Source of the DNA: Gemmatimonadota bacterium
GTDB taxonomy: Bacteria > Gemmatimonadota > Gemmatimonadetes > Gemmatimonadales > Gemmatimonadaceae
NCBI GenBank assembly: GCA_016719105.1
Contig: JADKAQ010000005.1
Location: forward strand, 1 to 31,108
Length of the DNA stretch: 31,108 nt
Direction: 5' to 3'
How positions within the stretch are numbered: position 1 is the stretch's first letter; each line of letters begins with the position of its first letter. Positions 26,758-31,108 of this stretch are shown here, piece by piece. A program made the translations under genes and the position numbers. The notes under the pieces are model-generated. The model did no database searches and was not told the DNA's origin. It saw nothing but the letters and a program-made list of their open reading frames with translations.

Positions 26758-29034
26758 CTAGGGACGAAGCGCGAAGTACTTATACGAGAGAGTGAATGCC
26801 TCGTTGAACTGCTTCGTCCCCGCAAGATAGGTCTGCCGGACCCCCTCCGTGAATATCAGGTCCGCCGTCGTGCGATACGCCGTGTTCCCTGTCTGCTGGG
26901 CCAACCAACTGTACGTGGTGACGTAGAGCAGATTCAAGTCACCGCTCGCCGACGGGCCCGAGTTGTTGCGGGCGCAGTACGCTGACTGGTAGTTAAAGCT
27001 CCCACCCGTCGGCCGCCACTGCGTCGCCCACAGCCAGTCGGCATTGGCCTTGACCGAGGTCAGAATCCGGCCGTCAGCCTGGAAACGCTGGAAGTAGCGG
27101 ATCATCACGTCGTTCAGGAGCCCGTTCATGTAGTTCAGGCTCGTGCCGCACCAGCCGTTCCAGAGGAAGGCTCCGCTCGGCTGCTGCGCCTTGAGGATCT
27201 GCGTCAGCATGAGTGGCAAGTGCGTCGACCACGACGACGGCGTGTAGTTGGCCCCACCCGGTGCCTGGATCTCCCATGCCAGCAGGAAGGCCTGCAGCGA
27301 GCGCGCCTGCCCTCGGCTCTCCATGTCGCCGTGATTGATGTTCCCCAGACTTCCGGTTCGATAGTAAGAACCGAGGATGTCTGCCGTCTTCCCTACGGCA
27401 ACCTGCGAGTGGGGATCGCCGGTCAGCCGGTAGTGCGCCGCGATCCCTTCCAACTGCGACCAGTAGAGCGAGGCGCCGTACTTGTTGGGCTCAAGGTACT
27501 TGGTGCGGTAGTCCATCGCAGTGAGCGTACCGCGCCGCCAGTACTCGGGATTCCCCGTCCGCACCCACCAAGCGTAATAGATCTGGGCCCGATCGTAATA
27601 GTTGGTCGCCGCCCAATCGTAGCCGTACGTAGCCCAGTGCTTCTCGGCGTTGGCCGCCCAGTCGGTCTCATACTTCAGGTACGCTCCACCCAATGCCTTG
27701 TTCTGCGCCACGGATGTCGTTGGCCCAACGACTTCCGTGGCGATCAGGTAGTTCGGGTCGGTCGGAAGCGCGACGGCGATCGGGATTCCCGGTATTGCCT
27801 GCGGGGGAATGTCTGCCGTTCGTGGCTGCCCCAGTTCAAGGAGGGCGGCCGCGCCTGAAGTCGGCACGTCGTAGAGAAACTGCACGACGACGGAGCGCAA
27901 CGAACCGTCCTTGTGCGATCCCGCCGTGGCAGCCGCCGCGATTGGGATCTCGACGTTGTTGATGGTCAGCTTGACGCTCGCCAGTCCGGTGGGCGGGAGT
28001 GCCCCCGGCACGAGCGGAATGGCATTCGAGACGAGCACCACGCCGGCCCCGGGGACGAGTCGAGTCACCACAAGGGGAATCGAGGTGGGACTGACGGTTG
28101 GCGGCGCCCGAGGCGCGGCGACCGTGATTGCAGCTGTATCACTCGCACCTCGCGAACTCGCCCGAATGATGGCGGTCCCCGGAGCGACGGCCGTGATCAC
28201 TCCAGCCGTGGAGATTGAGAGCACGGTGGCGCCGCTATCGACACTCCACGCGAAGGTCTCTCCGGTGATGACGACTCCGGCGGAGTCCTTGCCGATTGCA
28301 GTGGCAACGGTTGTCTCCCCAACCTGGAGCGCCGCAACCGGGACGGTGACGGTGACGCTGGCCAACGCGCGCGGTGGAGGGGGCGCCGATACCGTGAGCA
28401 GTACGGTGGAACTGAGCGCCCCGACCGTCCCTCGGATCACGGCAGTCCCCGGCGCGATGGCGGTGACGAGCCCAGACGCGGAGACCGTTGCAGCTGTGTT
28501 GCCGCTATCCACGCTCCACGCCACCGACTGCCCAGTCACGACGGCACCGGATGAATCCCTCACCGTTGCCGTCGCGCTAGCCGTTTCCCCGACGACGAGC
28601 GACGAGTCGCCCAGGCTCAGGGTCAGCGATACGATCGCCTTGGGTGCCGGAGCGAGCACGATGACTGAGTCGGCTCCGTTGATGTTCTTGATGGTCGCGC
28701 GAATCTGCGCTCGCCCCGGAGCGATGGCCTGCACGAGTCCCACCTCGGAGACGGTGGCGACGGCGCGCTCCGATGACGTCCAGGTTACAATCGCGTTTGG
28801 AAGCACGTGACCGCTGGCGTCGTAGACAACCGCGCTCGCCTGGACGCTCGTTCCCACGTCCAACGCGCGAGCGCTCAACGAGACCGCAACAACGGCCGGT
28901 TCGTTTGACGGCGACGTAGACAACAGCGGCCGTGCAGCGTCTCCGCCGCAACCGGCGGCTACAACGAGGCCCGTCATACTCGCGAGGAGCAGAGTGGACC
29001 TGAACGATGCAGCGTACATAGTGGAGAACGGCAT
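26758..29034 (-). CDS. lipoprotein with three Ig-like (Big_2) repeats, RIFT-like segment and helical toroid, paralogue 2
   Basis: The 758-residue protein starts at the ATG at 29034. Its N-terminus is a lipoprotein signal with VVAAGC as lipobox (Cys29). Three Big_2-type repeats follow at about residues 50-130, 137-215 and 222-300, each with a TSVQASAVVYDASG or ETASATATVRDSSG type strand and an ATVSASGLVTAIAPGTAVIR type strand. Next, VLVSNGIPLVPGALPP and SHKDGSLRSVVVQFLYD (about 330-400) resemble a RIFT barrel. Residues about 440-758 are the helical domain: NYYDRAQIYYAWWVRTGNPE, GDMESRGQARSLQAFLLAWE, NYMNGLLNDVMIRYFQRF and GSFNYQSAYC. The frame is intact. The layout suggests a cell-surface protein that holds out a glycan-processing or glycan-binding domain on an Ig stalk. 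Catalytic residues are not identified. Confidence 0.85.
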   Translation of the reverse strand: MPFSTMYAASFRSTLLLASMTGLVVAAGCGGDAARPLLSTSPSNEPAVVAVSLSARALDVGTSVQASAVVYDASGHVLPNAIVTWTSSERAVATVSEVGLVQAIAPGRAQIRATIKNINGADSVIVLAPAPKAIVSLTLSLGDSSLVVGETASATATVRDSSGAVVTGQSVAWSVDSGNTAATVSASGLVTAIAPGTAVIRGTVGALSSTVLLTVSAPPPPRALASVTVTVPVAALQVGETTVATAIGKDSAGVVITGETFAWSVDSGATVLSISTAGVITAVAPGTAIIRASSRGASDTAAITVAAPRAPPTVSPTSIPLVVTRLVPGAGVVLVSNAIPLVPGALPPTGLASVKLTINNVEIPIAAAATAGSHKDGSLRSVVVQFLYDVPTSGAAALLELGQPRTADIPPQAIPGIPIAVALPTDPNYLIATEVVGPTTSVAQNKALGGAYLKYETDWAANAEKHWATYGYDWAATNYYDRAQIYYAWWVRTGNPEYWRRGTLTAMDYRTKYLEPNKYGASLYWSQLEGIAAHYRLTGDPHSQVAVGKTADILGSYYRTGSLGNINHGDMESRGQARSLQAFLLAWEIQAPGGANYTPSSWSTHLPLMLTQILKAQQPSGAFLWNGWCGTSLNYMNGLLNDVMIRYFQRFQADGRILTSVKANADWLWATQWRPTGGSFNYQSAYCARNNSGPSASGDLNLLYVTTYSWLAQQTGNTAYRTTADLIFTEGVRQTYLAGTKQFNEAFTLSYKYFALRP
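27005..27213. repeat. near-identical block shared with paralogue 3 (copy A)
   Basis: This 209-base block matches 29502-29710 with only four mismatches by eye (about 98%). It covers the second half of the helical domain, including the NYMNGLLNDVMIRYFQRF region. Flanking parts of the two genes are clearly less alike. Confidence 0.85.
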
Positions 29035-29191
29035 TAGGAGACCCGTGCGCCTGCGCTCTTCTGCCCTGCTGAACGGACAAGATCCCGCCGCCGGGTCGAA
29101 CTCGCAATACCCGTGCGCCGACACCACAACTTCTTCGCACCAAGAGTCGTTGCTCCCGAGCGATGCCGTGCGCCGCCGAGATGTAGCAGGA

Positions 29192-29229
29192 CGATGCCTA
29201 CGTCCCGCGTATGCGGGACGTAGGCATCG
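29192..29229. terminator. perfect 17-bp hairpin between toroid paralogues 3 and 2
   Basis: Positions 29192-29208 (CGATGCCTACGTCCCGC) are perfectly complementary to 29213-29229, with a four-base loop GTAT. It lies 25 bases after the stop of paralogue 3 and 157 bases before the start of paralogue 2. Neither side has a clear U tract, so it may act as a terminator needing other factors, an RNA-processing site or a protein-binding palindrome. Confidence 0.55.
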
Positions 29230-29254
29230 AACATGCCCGAGTCGGCTTCAGGCG

Positions 29255-31108
29255 CTACTGCCGGAAGGCGAGGTGCTTGTACGAGAGCGTGAAGGCTTCG
29301 TTGAACTGCTTCGTTCCGGACAGGTAGGTCTGCCGGACTCCTTCCGTGAAGATCAGGTCCGCCGTCGTCCGGTACGTCGTGTTCCCGGTCTGCTGGTACA
29401 ACCAACTGTAGGTCGTCACGTAGAGTAAATCGAGGTCCCCGCTGGCAGAGGGGCCGGAGTTGTTGCGAGCGCAGAAGGCCGACTGATAGTTGAAGCTCCC
29501 TCCCGTCGGCCGCCACTGCGTCGCCCACAGCCAGTCGGCGTTAGCCTTGACCGAGGTCAGAATCCGGCCGTCAGCCTGGAAGCGCTGGAAGTAGCGGATC
29601 ATCACGTCGTTCAGGAGCCCGTTCATGTAGTTCAGGCTCGTGCCGCACCAGCCGTTCCAGAGGAAGGCTCCGCTCGGCTGCTGCGCCTTGAGAATCTGCG
29701 TCAGCATGAGGGGGAGGTGCGTCGCCCACGAAGCGGCGGTGTAGTTCGCCCCACCCGGCGCCTGGACTTCCCATGCAAGGAGGTAAGCCTGGAGCGAGCG
29801 CGCCTGCCCCCGGCTCTCCATGTCAGGATGATTGATGTTGCCCAGATTGCCTGTCCGATAGTAGGAGCCGAGAATGTCGGCCGTCTTGCCGACGGCGATC
29901 TGCGACTTCGGATCACCGGTCAGGCGGTAGTGTGCTGCGATCCCCTCGAGCTGCGACCAGTAGAGAGAGGCCCCGTAGTTGTTGGGTTCCAGATACTTCG
30001 TGCGGTAGTCCATCGCCGTCAGCGTTCCGCGCCGCCAGTACTCCGGGTTCCCGGTCCGCACCCACCAGGCGTAGTAGATCTGCGCCCGATCGTAGTAGTT
30101 GGTGCTGGCCCAGTCGGAGCCGTACGTGGTCCAATGCTTGTCCGCGTACGTGACCCAATCGTTCTCATACTTCGAGTACGACCCACCCAAGGCCTTGCTC
30201 GCCGCTTGCGTAATCGTCGGACCGACGACTTCCGTGGCGATCAGGTAGTTCGGGTCGGTCAGGAGCGCGACAGCCGCGGGCGCCGAGGGAATCGCCTGCG
30301 CCGCCATGTTCTGCGAAGCGCGCACCCAGGTGCAACGTGGCCGCTACGCCGGTCGGGATGGCACGTTGTAGAGGAACTGCACGACCACGGAGCGCAGCGA
30401 TCCGTCCTTGTGCGAACCGGCCGTCGCGGAGACCGCGATGGGGACCTCGACGTTGTTGATGCGCAGCAGGACGTTGCCCAGACCGGTCGAGAAGAGCATG
30501 CCAGGCTGGAGCGGGATGCCGTTGGAGACGAGCACCGAGCCGGTGCCGGTCACGGACAGGTCACCATCAGCGGCACCGCCGTCGTCCCGCTGGGCGGAGG
30601 CGTCGTGGGGGCCGCATTGACGGTGAGCGGCGCGACGTTGCTCACGCCACCGACGGTGGCCATGACCTGTGCCGAGCCGGCGGACAGGGCGCTCACCAGG
30701 CCGGTCGAGCCCACGCTCGCGACCGCTGCACCTGACGAGATGCTCCAGGTCACGGGGTGACCGGAGACGACGGCGCCGTTGGCATCGCGCGCCACGGCCG
30801 TCGCCTGCCCGAGCTGGCCAACGGTAAGCGTCGAGAGATTGAGCGAGACCGAAAGCACTGGCCACGCTCACGGTCGACGCGGTCACCGACAGCGGGGCCG
30901 ACCCCGTGAGGCCGACGATGGTGGCGGAGATGTTCGCCGAGCCACCCAGGAGCGCGGTCACGTAGCCCCGAGAGCCGTCGACCGACGCCACGGCGTTGTT
31001 CGACAGACATCCAGGTGACCGTGAGACCCGACAGCGTGTTCCCGACCGAGTCGATCACCGTGGCCGTCGCGGTGGCGCTACCACCCACCGGCAGGGCGCT
31101 GTTGGAGA
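29255..31108 (-). CDS. Ig-like/RIFT-like/helical toroid protein, paralogue 3, cut by the window edge
   Basis: The gene runs off the right edge, so its N-terminus is missing. Visible parts, in order, are one Big_2 repeat at the edge (GGSATATATVIDSVGNTLSG), a second one (TVGQLGQATAVARDANGAVV and SGAAVASVGSTGLVSALSAG), then VLVSNGIPLQPGMLFSTGLG and SHKDGSLRSVVVQFLYNVP, and the helical domain from about 30250 to 29255. That domain reads NYYDRAQIYYAWWVRTGNPE, HPDMESRGQARSLQAYLLAWE and NYMNGLLNDVMIRYFQRF, ending LAFRQ. It is much closer to paralogue 2 than to paralogue 1. At least three length errors (near 30340, 30560 and 30860) break the frame. The same surface role as paralogue 2 is likely. Confidence 0.8.
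29502..29710. repeat. near-identical block shared with paralogue 2 (copy B)
   Basis: Partner of 27005-27213, 209 bases, four mismatches by eye. The distance between the two copies is about 2.5 kb in direct orientation, so recombination between them would delete one gene equivalent. Confidence 0.85.

Noticed and set aside
27900..28930. Possible CRISPR or tandem DNA repeat in the Ig-like region
   Set aside because: The periodicity is that of three protein domains; DNA units are diverged and lack constant spacers.
1..31108. tRNA, rRNA or riboswitch genes
   Set aside because: I saw no cloverleaf with a TTCGA-type T loop, no rRNA-like stretch and no recognisable riboswitch core.

Overview
The window is high-GC bacterial DNA (about two-thirds G+C by eye). 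Gene order and gene style fit a soil or sediment bacterium, and Gemmatimonadota is my best guess, but no marker gene here proves it. Many genes are broken by single-base length changes in homopolymer runs, most densely in the first 5 kb. This looks like uncorrected long-read consensus error rather than true decay, so I give full gene spans and mark the frame breaks.

Layout. 1-5.25 kb (heavily frame-broken): a polytopic GT39-like glycosyltransferase and an unrecognised gene on the minus strand, a UbiA-type prenyltransferase followed by a HAD phosphatase on the plus strand, then a sulfatase-fold membrane protein with a tiny membrane protein on the minus strand. 5.5-10.3 kb (plus strand, mostly clean): a sulfate activation operon. 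It holds an APS kinase-ATP sulfurylase fusion, a PHP-family phosphoesterase, an SLC13/DASS anion symporter and a second stand-alone APS kinase. The four genes could supply PAPS, and the phosphoesterase could remove the pAp by-product. 10.4-31.1 kb (minus strand): a surface polysaccharide locus. In transcription order from the right edge it carries two secreted Ig-like/toroid proteins, a membrane acyltransferase, a third toroid paralogue, an O-antigen ligase-like protein, a GT4, an AsnB-type amidotransferase, a polysaccharide deacetylase, a formyltransferase, a wrecked membrane glycosyltransferase, another GT4, a GT2 and a UDP-glucuronate 4-epimerase. Several of these genes overlap by stop/start motifs, which suggests translational coupling.

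The polysaccharide locus has been hit by three mobile elements. An IS3-family copy (decayed, with clear inverted repeats) lies at 11772-12991. An IS110-family copy at about 15661-16927 can be excised on paper to restore the reading frame of the gene it interrupts. An IS21 istB remnant lies at 17268-17474.

The most interesting parts are the three paralogous secreted proteins, which combine an N-terminal Ig-like or signal region, a RIFT-barrel-like segment and a helical toroid-like domain; their position in a polysaccharide locus next to a sulfate activation operon; and the IS110 element, whose short 5' non-coding end can fold into a candidate bridge RNA. No sulfotransferase is visible in the window, so sulfation of the polysaccharide is an inference from neighbourhood only.
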